A stretch of DNA of 64,000 nucleotides from NCBI GenBank assembly GCA_018340805.1, contig JACMZG010000041.1:254604-318603 (forward strand), read 5' to 3'. The notes beneath the pieces are model-generated. The model worked only from the letters and a program-made list of their open reading frames with translations, made no database searches and had not been told where the DNA came from. This document shows positions 35,455 to 48,161 of the stretch, in pieces. The position numbers were made by a program, and so were the translations under genes. The first letter of the stretch is position 1. The number at the start of each line of letters is the position of its first letter. The stretch is from Microvelia longipes. Its lineage: Eukaryota; Arthropoda; Insecta; Hemiptera; Veliidae.

Positions 35455-35560
35455 ATTCTGAGGCCGGCGAAGCGAGTCAGTCCAGTGTGCAGTGTAAATT
35501 GGGGAATTGTCAATTCTGGAAGTCGACGCGAAGCAAGCCGAAAGTGACGAGTCCAGAGTT
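35455..35560 (+). mobile_element. Possible SINE tail fragment
   Basis: It contains attctgaggccggcgaagcg and a second gcgaagcaag motif, like the tail of the 5S-derived SINE family, but no 5S-like head is visible. Confidence 0.3.
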
Positions 35561-35716
35561 CCGAGTACCACGGACCCAATTGTTTCAGTGCTTCATTTCT
35601 TATATCGGCAGAAGGAAATGAAATAATTAAACTATGGAAAAGATCTCACTGGCGAATTTCCAATGGAAAAGTTATGGACCAAGAGCCCAGAGGTGTTTGT
35701 AATGGAAAAGTGCAAA

Positions 35717-36051
35717 TGGCTGAAACGGTCTCAATTTTCGTAAATACCTGCCTGAACAAGGATCTCAAATTCTGGGCGACTCGTATCGGAATTGGGCGTC
35801 CAGGCAGAACGCACTTTAACAGTCAAACTTACCACCAATTAAAAACAGTGTATATGGCTGGGAACCGGTCCCCCAATTGCGTGAAATACGTTCCCGAAAC
35901 AGGATCTCAAATTGTGCCGCTCGTACGGATGGTGTCCCAAGTGAACCTTCGACCCCTAAAGGGCGCTTCTGCGGGACACCATCCGATACGATCGCAAATG
36001 CAGAGCCTGTTCAGGAAGATTTTAAACGAAAAATTGTGACCGGTTCAGCCA
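35717..36051. repeat. Direct plus inverted ~85-bp modules
   Basis: Three related modules: + at 35717-35805 (atggctgaaacggtctcaat), + at 35852-35945 (atggctgggaaccggtcccc), and minus at 35973-36051 (gtatggctgaaccggtcaca on the minus strand). They share gaacaggatctcaaatt-like and cgtatcgga-like blocks. The module layout explains the 121-codon open frame here, which is therefore unlikely to be a gene. Confidence 0.7.
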
Positions 36052-36280
36052 TACATCTTTTATTAACTAAAAACAGACCTAGGCCTGTGAACATCCATAA
36101 ATAAAATTGTTGATTAACTTAAAAAGCTATAAAATTAATGGAGGATAAAAAGTTAGTGAAGCCTAAAATGTCACGTGCCATACGGCTTTAAGTCATGTAT
36201 AATAATATACGTGGCACATGCAAGGTTTGGCAAACCACGCAAGGAGATTCAACCTTCAAACTCCCAACTTTCGCACCAAG

Positions 36281-36582
36281 AAATATCTATAAGAGGAGGA
36301 TGGCCATTCTATTAATTGAGTTCTGAACATCTTATTGAGACCTCAGGGCTCTGTGTAACCTCATTAAAACCTCCCTATAGAAGTGCGAAATGAGTGAAGG
36401 TTAAGGTTATAATATAAATAATTTCACGTGTCCCTTACATTTGTTGGTTTGATTTGTATTTAACCGTCACTATAGCAGTCGTATTTTGTTCGACTTATTT
36501 GATTATATTGAATAAGTCGGAGGGTTCACGGTTACTTTTTGATGTTCCAAAACTACTCGATAGGCCCCTCTAATATCTCTAC
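36281..36582. mobile_element. TIR element family A, copy 3
   Basis: Starts aaatatctataagaggagga and ends taggcccctctaatatctct. The interior has cagggctctgtgtaacctca and gtttgatttg. Confidence 0.6.
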
Positions 36583-36885
36583 GGTTTTACAAAAGTACTT
36601 TTAACCTATAGTTTTTAATCTCTATTCTGAAAAAAATAGTTTCTGGGTTTATCCCCCGTTTAGGCCTGAACAACGTGCGGGGGTTGAACAGGGGTCAAAC
36701 CCCTGCTAACCCCGGTTGAACGAAGTAAGAATTTATAAATAACAAAATGAAACAATCAGTTCGTACGTATATATGCTTTGAAATAAAAAAAAAAAGTGAG
36801 AACAAATGTAAGAGATTGTTTTTACAAAGATATTAAAAAAGTTAAGATTAAAGGACGAGACGGGGGGGGTTGTTTAAAAAAAAGG

Positions 36886-37072
36886 TGGTGTCTTCAAGGG
36901 GTTAGAATAAGACCGGTCCATAGGGGTGGTCGAGGGGGTATGCAAAAGAAGGAGTGTCTTATCCCCCCCTTATTTAGGGACGGTGTGCAAGATTCTAACT
37001 AAAACCGAGGGAGGGAGAAGTTACCCCCACTCGACCCCCCACTCTCAATGAGACCGGTCTTATTCTTCAGTT
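36886..37072. repeat. GC-richer inverted repeat
   Basis: agaataagaccggtccatag..ggtggtcgaggggg is complemented by cactcgacccccc..gagaccggtcttattctt. It contains G and C homopolymers. Confidence 0.75.
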
Positions 37073-39500
37073 AGGCGCCGACAACCGGTGAAAAAGCATG
37101 ACAAAATCTCACAGTAAAAAAACACCGATATTCTTTTTAGAAAGAACAATACAAACTTTTTTAATTAATTTTTACGTTTTTTAATTAATTAAGTTGAAAC
37201 GGATTTTTATTATTTTTACGGTCGCGTCTACTAAACTTAGTTTATCTTTTCCGGATCTGTTGTAAAAAGTGGAGTGAAGCTACGGAAATACAGCATAATT
37301 TAAATTATTAAGAACAATTTTTTTTCTAAAAAAGTGTTGTTTTTTGATTTCATTCGGTTTTCAAAGGAATACGACTGTAACACATAATTTTCTCCATGCC
37401 ATGCTTTCAGGTAATTTAGTCACTCATTAACTTAACTAATTTATAATATTAAGTACAATTGCAAAAAAAATATATGTATTTAATTAAATTATAATGTGAT
37501 AAAGGCATGACAAAACTCGATAAAACGTACCAGAATAAGTGTATTAAAATACAAAAAATAATAAATAATTCGCACAATTACAGTAACGAAAACATTTCTA
37601 GTATGTTACCTAATTACTTATTAAATTTTAAATAATTTTAATTAATTAATTAATAATTAAGTTATAAATATTTAAAAACAACACATTATTCAATACCATT
37701 CTTTTTACAGCAACATAATAAATATTCTAATTAAAATTTTACTGAACAACAATATTTTGTTAAATAACAGTAATTATCTATTAAAATAAAGATTATGATT
37801 TTTTTTTTTTTTTTAAATTCCGGAGGAAATAACTTCCTAGTACTTAGACCTCGTATGTGGGTCCATGTACCTGAAGATGTATATAAAATAATAAAAAATA
37901 TATAGATTCTGATGAATAAACCATGGTAAACTTAAGAAAAAAATAAATGGTTGAGAGATAATATAGTTTTTTTAAATATATTTAAGAGGCAAGTATAAGA
38001 GTAAATATATAAAAGAAACTGAAGTATAAAATTTTAATTAACAAATTAATTAAAGCAGCAGGAAGGAATTAAAAAATTATGAAAGGTATGAAAAATTAAG
38101 TAAATATATTTTAGTTATACTTAAAATGTCAAAGATATTTTTAAAAAAATGTATTTGATATGACAGTGTATAGTACTTCGAAGAGCTTCTGTGTTGTGTA
38201 CCGTCGGTGGTACCAATATTAACTGTGAATTACTGTTTTACTATAGTACTATTACCAAAAAAATAACCAAAATACCTAATTCCGTGTTTCGACTTGAATG
38301 TTATTTAATTTATCTTTTATATTATTTGTATCTTTGATGCGTTCAAATGATCTTGGTCACATAAATTTTTATAAAAGATTATCATGTCCAAAATATATGG
38401 TGTTTTAAGTTATGTCGTACTATGCTTTTTATGTTAAGTCTGTATTTTAATGTGATTTAGTTTAATAATACAATAATTACATAATCATATACTAAGTATT
38501 GGATTGTTTGATCACAAAAAAAAAGTATTTTGTAAAGTTTAGTTTAGTAACTAAATTTTAAGAAATTTTTAAGGTTTCAAGAAAAGAAAGTTTAATTAAC
38601 ACGCAGTTATAAGCAGCAAGTTTTAGTATTTTTTTCAGTAACTTTTAAAGTGTAAAAAAAAATATTTTTTTTAATTATGATAAATAAGCGTATTTTGCTT
38701 TTTAAATAAAAATATTCGCTTAAAAAGCAGATACAATGTAATTCTTAGGCATTTTTTTGCATTGTTTAATTATATATACTTAATAAATATTCTGCTTTTG
38801 TATATAGTATCCATTTAATTTTTATCAATTTTTTTTTACAATCTTAAACTTCTTTTATCAAGTGATCTTTTCACATTTTTTTTGAACAAAAAACAAGATT
38901 TTGACCCAAAAGAAAACAAAACTTACCTAAGAACAATGAAAACGATTAATTATTGGGTTAATTTATACCTTTAATGTTAAGTTTAATTGTCAAACAATAG
39001 GCATCTTAAATTTGAAATCAGGTAAATTAAGTAAAATTTAGAATTTCAATCTTCTTTGTAAGTTTAGCGGCTTTTCTTTATATGACCTTGTTTAAAAACA
39101 ATGGACTTTTGTGATAAAAAAAATCATGCTGATATAAATTTATTTGAATAATCCCTGTGTATTTGTTTACATGTATTTAAGGTCAATTGTTATGATGATT
39201 TTTTTGAGGTAATTTTTATGATCTGAGATGAAATTTGTTGCGAAATCTAACTAATATAAACTAAATCATTGAATTGAAATGTCAAAAAATAAGAGTAATA
39301 TTGGGAAAAGTTAAGTTTTTTGTTATTATGAGGAGTAATTATAATTTTTTTTGTAAAAACATTATGTTTAAGCAATAAATAAATAATTATTATTATTTAA
39401 ATTCAAGTGAGTTAGTTAGGAACTTTGGTAAAGAGTAGTTAAGATTTTTTGACATATAATTAAATGAGTAGTAATTAGATTACTACCACAATTATTGAAT
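37073..39500. other. AT-rich DNA, no gene seen
   Basis: Long stretch of A/T-rich sequence with homopolymers; no frame, RNA gene or repeat family I can support. Confidence 0.6.
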
Positions 39501-39539
39501 ATAGAAACAATATGAAATACAAGTAAACTAGATAGTAGC

Positions 39540-40855
39540 ACTTATGTAGAAGTAATCTTGATCAGTAGTAATCAAGATTATTAAGATACAAGTAAAAACG
39601 TTTGTTCGGCTGATAATCAAAAGTTATCTAGATTAATAAGATACAAGTTTAATATTGTTTTCTGCTAATAATCAGAAGTAATCAAGAATTTAATGATACA
39701 AATAAAATAGTTTGTTCGCTTAAAATCAGAAGTAATAGTTTGTTTTGCTAATAATCAGAAGTAATCAAGATTATTAAGATACAATAAAAACGTTTGTTCT
39801 GCTAATGATCAGAAGTAATCAAGATTGTTAAGATACAAATAAATAGTTTGTTTGCCAAATAATCAGAGTATCAAGATTGTTTAAGATAACAAGTAAAACT
39901 TTGTTCGCCTAATGCATCAGCAACTAATCAAAAGATTGTTAAGATACAAATAAAATAGTTTGTTCGCAAATATCAGAATAATCAAAGATTATTAAGATAC
40001 AAGTAAATTTTTCTGCCAGAAGTAATCAAGATTGTTAAGATACAAAATAAATAGTTTGTTCTCAAATAATCAGAAGTAATAAGATATTAAAATACAAGTA
40101 AAAACGTTTGTTCTGCAATGATCAGAAGTATCAATTGTTAAGATAGCAAATAAAATAATTGTTCTGCAAAATAATCAGAAGTAATCAAGAATTAATTAAG
40201 ATACAAGTAAAAAACGTTGTTCTGCTAATGCATCAATCCAAAAAAGTTTGTTCTGCTAATAATCAGAATAACAAAGATTTAAAATCAGAAATAAGTAATA
40301 GTTTGTTTTGCTAATAACAAAGTAATCAGATATAAGATACAAAAAAATGTTCGCTAATAATCAGAAGTAATCAAAGACTTGTACAGATACAAATAAAATA
40401 GTGTTTGCCAAATAATCAGAAGTAACAAGATAAGATACAAGTAAAAACGTTGTTCTGCTAATGATAGAAGTAATCAAGATTGTTAAGATACAAATAAAAT
40501 AGTTTGTTCTGCAAATAATCAGAAGTAATCAGATTATTAAGAACAAGTAAAACGTTTGTTCGCTATGATCAGAAGTAATCAAGAAGTTAAGATAAATAAA
40601 TAGTTTGTTCGCAATAATCAGAAGTAATCAAGATATTAAGATACAGTCAAAATGACTATTTTGTTAGATCAGCCAAATAATCAAAGTAATCATATTAAGA
40701 TACAAGTAAAAACGTTTGTTCTGCTAATAATCAGGACTATCAAAGATTGTTAAGATATAATAACATAATTTGTTTGCTAATAATCAAAGTAACAAGTAAG
40801 CTACAAATAAATGTTTGTTTGCTAATAATCAAGTAATCAAGATATAGATACAAGT
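39540..40855 (+). repeat. ~55-60-bp minisatellite, >20 units
   Basis: Degenerate tandem units containing aatcagaagtaatcaagatt, aagatacaaataaaatagtt and tgttctgctaat. Units alternate between a form with aaaacgtttgttc and one with aaatagtttgttc, suggesting a higher-order pair. Many one-base indels are present. Confidence 0.9.
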
Positions 40856-42237
40856 ATAAATCACAAAAAATACCATGCACTCAACAAATATATCTTATAC
40901 TGTACTTTGCTATATTTAAAAACTATTCTAAATAGAGATTAAAAACGAGAAGTCTTCCCTTTCTTTGTTTTTGTGGGTGACGTCCCACATTTTTTTTTTG
41001 TTTTTAGAGGGATCACTTCTATAGAAAAAAGGGAATGAAATATGATTAACATATTTAGAATAAGAACATTAGGAAAACCATAAGGGTTTGATTTTTTTTT
41101 TTTTATTAATTTAAACATTCTTTTTTATGAGGTTGATTAATGATTTTTATTATTTTTAACTTTTAAGGTATGTTTGTACTTAAAAACTTTTTTTGGATTC
41201 CACAAATTCTTTAAAATAGTTTAAAGGGCCCTATTGTTTTAAATAAATGTTGAAGATTGTGATATATATTAGGATAATAATCTAAACATATGAGAGAAGA
41301 AATGTCTTTAGTTTAGACATAAATTAAAGTTTAATTGTTGTTGGTTTAGTAGGATGGTATATTTCCTGCGTAGATCTTAGCCTCTAGAAAATAAATTCCG
41401 GTGGACGTCCCGCGTTTCGGATATTTAGCAACATTACTTTCCTAATATACCTATAGTCAAAGTGTTGTATTCCCAATACTATATATTTACCAATAATGAA
41501 CTTTACTTTTTATTTATACTTACCTACTAAAAAAATTAGAAAGATTAACATATTTTTGACTTTATCTCTGTTGAACTTTAGAAATTATATAATTTCGGGT
41601 TAAAAGTGTACAAGGCTACGTAAGGATGTCATGCGATTAAATTTGAAATCCCGGAAAATTTTACTTCTATATTTACTCATTTTTATGTTAAACCACTTAA
41701 TCTACTTGAGACCACCTATCAAAAAATACTGCATCCAAATCATTTGTTTGTTTTATATTATTGTTTGTTTATTTATTTTTTTTTTTACTGTTACCTACTC
41801 AATACTTAATATTATAAATTTCACTCCATGTTATAAAATTACAGATAAAATGTGAATTGCATTTATTATGAATAATTTCCAAATATAATTAAAAATGAAT
41901 AAAATCAGAATCTAATAATAAAATATTATAAAAATTATTAAATAATTAAAAAAACATTGCAACATAATTAAATTTACGAGTTTCTTACAATTAAATATTT
42001 AATGTCAAAAAGTTTGATTACTATATTAATTATCAATATCTATCATATGTTAGTTATGATTTAATTAATTAATATAACTTGGGATTAATTCACAGATAAT
42101 ACAAATGTTTAGTTAAAATTAAATTAATAATAACCAAGTTTTATGACTTATTGGTTTAATGGGGATTGATTTTTTGAATTTAATCATTGATGTAAATCAA
42201 TCACATTTTTTTAACATTTAAAAATAATTTAATATTT
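40856..42237. other. AT-rich DNA, only a repeat fragment seen
   Basis: Apart from the family C copy at 41390 I see nothing to annotate. The 74-codon frame near 41631 is Leu/Ile/Tyr-rich, as expected from AT composition. Confidence 0.5.
41390..41460 (+). repeat. Dispersed repeat family C, copy 3
   Basis: Reads ttccggtggacgtcccgcgt, ttcggat and actttcctaatatacctata, matching the 22320 copy with substitutions. Confidence 0.5.
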
Positions 42238-42572
42238 AATAATAGGTATTTATTAAAATGCTTTAGATGGTTGTCTGTTACTTTGGTTTTTTCTTTTAAT
42301 ATTTATTTAATTTTTTGATTAATAATTTGTTAATTATATCATTCACATTGGTTTGTGTGTTCTTCATAATTTCTTGATGCACCACGAAATAAGAATAAGA
42401 TTTTTAATAATAGGTATTTATTAAAAGCATTTAGATGGTTGTCTGTTACTTTGTTTTTTTCTTTTAATATTTAATTTAATTTAATTGATTAATAATTTAT
42501 TAATTATATCATTCACCATTGGTTTTGTGTGGTTCTTCATTATTTCTTGTTGCACCCAAAATAAGAAGTTGT
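42238..42572 (+). repeat. ~167-bp direct tandem duplication
   Basis: aataggtatttattaaaatg through ttcttgatgcaccacgaaat is repeated at 42408-42572 with a few changes. Confidence 0.9.
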
Positions 42573-43997
42573 TCAAAAAAATCTTTTTATTTATTATTAC
42601 TATAATATATAATGACAGTAACAATTGAATAAACTAATCTACTATTTTTAAAGGGGGTCTCCAATTTTTATTTTCTATTTAAAGCATACCAGGAAATAAC
42701 ATTTGTCTATAAATTATTTTATGATTTAGCTAAAAAAGGCAAATAACTGTATTAGGGTTCCAGGAAGTTTGTCTTATGGTTCCAGAAACTACCTTATGTC
42801 AAAGTTTTTCCTATTAAAAATAACCTCTTTTTATTTTTAAAATACCCCTAAAGGGCACTTTAATCTGTTTAAGTCCTATAAACTTTAAATTCTTTTACAA
42901 CTAAGTCCAGTTATAAATTGTTAATACTTTAAATACTAAGTTTATATAGTTATAATAATAACTATATAACACTAAAGTAGTTATTAGTATTTACTTAAGT
43001 ATTCCAAGTAATAAGTATTTAACATATGTTTTGTTATTTTCAATTAAACTATGGGGTTATAAGTATGTATGACTTATTATTTTTATAAACATAATTTTTT
43101 CCAAAAAAGCATTTCTTTTAATTATTTGACTGTAATTGTTCTATATTAATGTTTGTTTGTTGTTTACCATTGTTTAGTAATAATCATAACTTATTTCTGG
43201 TTTTGCTTTTTTTTAAAATCTTAATTTTACTAATTCTGACTTGTGCAGTATTGCGTTCGGCCTAAAATTATAAAAACTGAAACATCGTCAGTGGTGGTTT
43301 GTTTGCAAGCATTTATTGTTGAAGCCTGAAGACCAAATATAAGAAAATAAGTTTAGCTTGCAATCTTATTAAGGGGGCGCTTTTCAAATAGTATTTTATC
43401 CATGATAAACTCATGTACACTTTATTTTTATTTTTTACTTGATTTCTTTTTATTGATTTTTTTTTGTATTAAAACTCCTAACCTTTAATCCAAAATTAGG
43501 ATATCTACAAACTAAATAAGACGCATATTTTAGTGTGTAACCTGTTTTTTTTTCTAACAACCACTTGCATGAATTAAGGTCTAAGTTGGGTGAATGTTCT
43601 AACTTTCCCTATATATATGACTCAGCGACAATTTAATCTCATTTCCTTCTTTCTTATAGTTATTCAATTTTCAAAGCATTAAATCAATATTGATCAGATA
43701 AAGTCAAAGTTTAAATTAAAGACGAAACAAATTTAAGTTATTAATTAAATTTGATTGCGTGATTCTTTTGTTTTTTATTCAATGTTTTATTAAGTAATTT
43801 GTTTTAATGTTAATTTTAATATTGCTTGTATATCATTATTTAGGTTATTGTTCATATTTTAATTAAATTTGCTTTCAACGAAGCATGACAAAAAAACAAC
43901 CTTCCGGCCTTCAAACAATCTCAATAGCGTCATTTTGTGGTGCTTTTGATAAAAAAACATGGTCAGGTAAATGAAACCAAATGCCTTTAATATGCAT
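42573..43997. other. AT-rich DNA, no gene seen
   Basis: No feature I can support. Confidence 0.5.
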
Positions 43998-44210
43998 TAT
44001 AATTAAGATACGGTTTTTCTCATAATAAATTTGCGTAAAAGAAAATAGCATAATATGCTTAATTAAGAGCATGTTTTTTGATCGAAATTAGCTAAAAGCA
44101 AATACAGTGTCTATGCTGATAAGATTTTAAATAAATATTTGCTTAAAAAGAAAACCACGCACAATGTGGGAATTAAGAAACGTTTTTTGTTGCATTAAAT
44201 AAATTTACAC
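43998..44210 (+). repeat. Degenerate ~65-85-bp tandem repeat
   Basis: About three units starting aattaaga..cg.tttttt and containing aaatttgc.taaaag and gcacaatgtgg-like blocks. Confidence 0.5.
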
Positions 44211-44236
44211 AACACACACACACACATTTTATATAA

Positions 44237-44278
<42 letters not shown>

Positions 44279-44296
44279 ATATAATATATATATAGC

Positions 44297-44331
<35 letters not shown>

Positions 44332-44400
44332 AATATATATATGTATATATATATATATCATATAAATATATTATATATATTTGTGTGTGTGTGTGTGTGT
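44210..44400. repeat. (CA)n/(TA)n/(TG)n tract
   Basis: CA repeats, then about 150 bp of TA repeats with interruptions, then TG repeats. Confidence 0.97.
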
Positions 44401-45749
44401 ATTTATAATTTTTAGGCTGTATATTTGTAAGTAAATTAAAATAGCCTTAAACTAACGATCCCCTCACTCCCTCTCTAAATTTTTCGTCATCCCGTATAAA
44501 CTTCTTAGGAGTCAATTTCATGATAAAATCTTTAAAAGAAAAAAAGCTTTAGTTATAAAAACAAATAACATCATAGTTATAATTGTAATAATAAAAAATC
44601 GTTGCTAAGTTTAAAGATCAAATCAGTTTGCAAACTTATATAAGGTAAAATGATGAAGTTTTACAGAAATTTTTTGTTGAACAGTTAGTATTACATAATA
44701 CTAAAGAATTGTGAATAACTAGTTATTTCGTTCATTCTCTACCTGTAATTTAACAGCTTTACAATTACTAATTCTTATTACAAAAAATCATTCACCTGTT
44801 TCCTAAACGTCCTTTTAAACCACAAATGGAGTTGTCTTTAAGAAAATCATTCAAATTATCCTTCCAATAAAAGATTATCCTGTTAAAATTTCCCAACGAG
44901 CCTTATGCCCACTTGTGGAAAAACATATGGCTAACGTATCTTAAGAAAAAAAAATATTTTTTTAATAAAAATTTATCATAATTAACTTTTATTAACAAAT
45001 ATTGTTGCAACCTTAGTAATTTAGTTCCTTTTACGATCAAAAGTTATTAAACTTATGGTAAATTGTTGATTTTTTTGTTAACAATTTTTTTTAGTGTTAA
45101 TTTTATAATATTATTGTAATTTTTATGGCACGTGACCTTCTTCTTATGGGTTTAAAGGCATGTGCCGTTTTTTTATAAAAATAAGGTATGTAAATTTTGG
45201 TTAGGGTTTAATGACAAAAAGATAGGTATTTTTTTTACAAATAAGTTGCCATGTGTCAGTCGTATGTAAGTTGGAATTGATTATTTTTCATCTTCTTTAA
45301 ATTTAAAATATTTTTTTAGCGATTTAAGACCCTAATCACCTTTAATGTATTCTTGTAACCCTTATTTTTAAAGGATTTATTTAGTGTAAAAGCATAAATT
45401 GCTACTTGATTTAAATAGAGTTACACAATAATCTATAGTTTTAAAGTGTAACTTTTTTACTGGTTAGGTTTCAATTTAATATTAATTGGTTAATCGGTAA
45501 AGGGCTTGAAACTATTTATTGTCGTATAACATTTAGGGTCGGCAACATAAATTTACATAATTTTCATGAGGTTCAATAATGTACTTTTTAGGTTTTTGCT
45601 GACGGATGAACGGCTCGTGCTTATTTTGATTTTTAAATAAGTTTGGTCATTAAGGGTCCCGTATAATAAATTTATGTAATTTGATTATTCCTGTTGTGTT
45701 TTCTTTCACCGATCGTGTGTTTATAAGCGTTTTAGTAACTGTTCTTGAC

Positions 45750-46800
45750 AATACTAACAAGTAATGGAAGTTAAATATGTAATAAGTTAGTAATAATTGT
45801 AACTAATTGTAATAAGTAGGGCGAGTAATAATATTAGGTAGTGTAAGAGTAATATAAGTAGTGGATAAAGGTGTAACGGAATACTAATAAGTAAATGGTA
45901 CAGTAGTAATGTTATTAGTAGTAAATAAATAAAATAATGTTAATAAATAATTAAAGTAATAATAAAATAATTAGTTTATAGTTAGGAAACTGAAGAGACT
46001 TTTTTATCGGGCTGTTAATATTTATTTTCCATTACAATATTTCGCTGTAATCTCCAGCCATATTCCATGTATTAATAGTTAGGAATGAGTTAGGAGAAAT
46101 CTAACTAACGTCATATATTTAAAAATGATAGTTCTACTCTAGTTCAAAGTCATGCTCATTCTTTGTAGAGTAGAGCTATTATTTTTTAAATTATATGACG
46201 TAGTTAGATTTCTCCTAATCATCTTAACTATGTAATACATGAATATTGCTTGGAGATTAACAAGCGAAAATATTGTATGGAATAAAATAATTTTACAGCC
46301 GCGATAAAAGCCTTCAGTGTCCTAACCTATAAACTATAGAAACGTATTATGTGAGACCAATATCAAATTAAAATAATTAGTGTAAGTAATAATAGTTTAA
46401 TAAGTTTGTTACAATGTGTACTATAAGGTATCATTCCTAATAAGTAATATAGTAATATTAGAATAAGTTGTAATAATGTAACAATACTTCTTCTAGGTGA
46501 TAAGGTAATAATGTAACAAATTTTTAAAGTAATAAGTTAAGTAATAATGTGGTACAATTCTAATAAGTAATAGTTAGTAATAATGTAATAAGTAGTAATA
46601 AGTTGTAACAATGCTATCTAGTGGATAGGTAATAATGTGTAATGGTGACCAATGCTAATAATAATAGTAGTAATAATGTAATAGTAGTAATAGTTGTACA
46701 ATTGCTATCTAGTGATAGTCATAATGTGTAATTGTGTAACGATGCTAATAAAGTAATGACAGTAATAATGTTATAAGTAGTTAATAAGGTGTACAGGAAT
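45750..46800 (+). repeat. Degenerate gtaataa-type minisatellite, split by a foldback
   Basis: Loose repeats of gtaataatgtaataagtag occupy 45750-45971 and 46375-46800. The 363-bp foldback at 45972 interrupts them. Complementary-strand relatives (acttactacttac) lie at 50390-50620. Confidence 0.75.
45972..46334. mobile_element. 363-bp foldback element
   Basis: Long inverted arms: agtttatagttaggaaactg at the left and its complement at 46318-46334. The arms stay complementary to a small loop near 46153. Landmarks are ggagaaatctaactaacgtc and its complement near 46200. No coding frame; consistent with a foldback-type MITE inserted into the surrounding minisatellite. Confidence 0.85.
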
Positions 46801-46879
46801 AGAAGAACTAAGGTGAGCGTCAGTGAAGTTTTCTCAATAAAAAAGGGAAAAGTCCCTCCACAAAATATATTTCTTTATA

Positions 46880-46930
46880 AGCAAAGCGCTTTCAACCTAT
46901 TAAGAAGGCCATCATCAGTGCTAGCCGTTG
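46880..46930 (-). ncRNA. Hammerhead-ribozyme-like motif 2
   Basis: The minus strand carries ctgatga, an insert forming ggcct...aggtt, gaaa and agcgctttgct, as in the motif at 23601. The flanking repeat (ttattcaacggctagca; ttttgtggagggac) is shared too. Same family, opposite orientation. Confidence 0.35.
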
Positions 46931-47039
46931 AATAAAGAAGAGGGGTGATAGATGAGTCCTACAGATCAGTTATCAGAGATACGACTCAGAAATAAATTTT
47001 TGTGGATAGACTTCTTTCTCTTTTAGTAGTAATGTGGTG

Positions 47040-47841
47040 TAAATACTAATACAAGTTCATGATAGTAATAATGTAATATCTGTTATATAACATACGTATT
47101 TTAAACAAAATATGCATTAATTATTCCTGAAAGGGAAATTTTCATTAATTTTAATTTCTAAATAGTTTTTTATAATCTCAATATTAATATAAGAAACTAT
47201 AAATTAAGACCCTGATAAGGATTTCTTATCTTAATTAATTATACTGTTATTTGTAAATCCGCTTGAATAAAATTAATGCGCGACAGTTCATTCGTTGAAG
47301 TTTTTATTGAAATTCGTTTAATTAAATAAAATAACAATACGAAATTTGCAATTACGTGTTATTGTCCGTAATGTTTAATGACATTTCCAGTAATAAATAG
47401 CATTTAGATATTTAATAAGTTTAAGTTCAACAACGCAGAAAATTTCGGGAGCGCTAGCTTTTTTGTGTATTGATCAGAAGTTTTCTTTAATTTATCTATT
47501 TATTTTTAAATCTCGCTTTTTTATAATCTTAAGAGGTAAGCTACTATATATTAATCTGTTTAGAAGCTTAAAACATTTTTGGTGCTTTAAGGCCCGTGCC
47601 AACCTTTATTGTACTTAGCTGAGTTACGTTGTGGTTTTAAGTAAGGTTTTAAATCAATTATTGGTCAGGTTTTAGCAATATTGTTTATTTTGTTTAATAA
47701 ACGTTCATTGGAAAAGATACCGTAAATTTGTAGTGTTTATTTGGGTTTTATCTTGAGACGTTTACGATCTCTTTTTTTTTGATTAACCCAAAATTAAGCG
47801 AGTGGCTTTCCATAGTATAATAATATTGTTATGAGTTTAAT
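47040..47841. other. AT-rich DNA, no gene seen
   Basis: No feature I can support. Confidence 0.5.
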
Positions 47842-48161
47842 CATAGAGATATATTACTAAGACCGCAAGCCAATAGTAATATTTTGAGATGGCCTATCAC
47901 TCTTTGGGGGCTTTCAAGGGGTTTTTTTGAAACTTTTTTCATAAGTGAATTCAGGTTAATGTAATCACTTGTTTTCCGTCTTCCCGCAATGGTTTGTGTT
48001 TTGATTTGATTTTTTACATTCTACTATAATAAGTTTACTGTACTTTTGACAGGTTTGATTATTTGGAATTATATTTTAAAAACTTCAAGGTGGTCAGGTT
48101 ACTTTATCGAATGTTTCATAAATTAATCTATAGGGCCCAACTCTAGTAATTGTATCTCTAT
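47842..48161. mobile_element. TIR element family A, copy 4
   Basis: This copy has the best-defined ends: catagagatatattactaag and the complementary tagtaattgtatctctatg. Flanks agtttaat and gtttatta are similar but offset, so the target duplication is uncertain. Confidence 0.65.

Noticed and set aside
35184..35579. 131-codon minus frame
   Set aside because: It overlaps the SINE-tail-like sequence at 35455 and shows no recognisable motif.
35674..36039. 121-codon + frame
   Set aside because: It covers three related repeat modules in mixed orientation, which explains the lack of stops better than coding selection.
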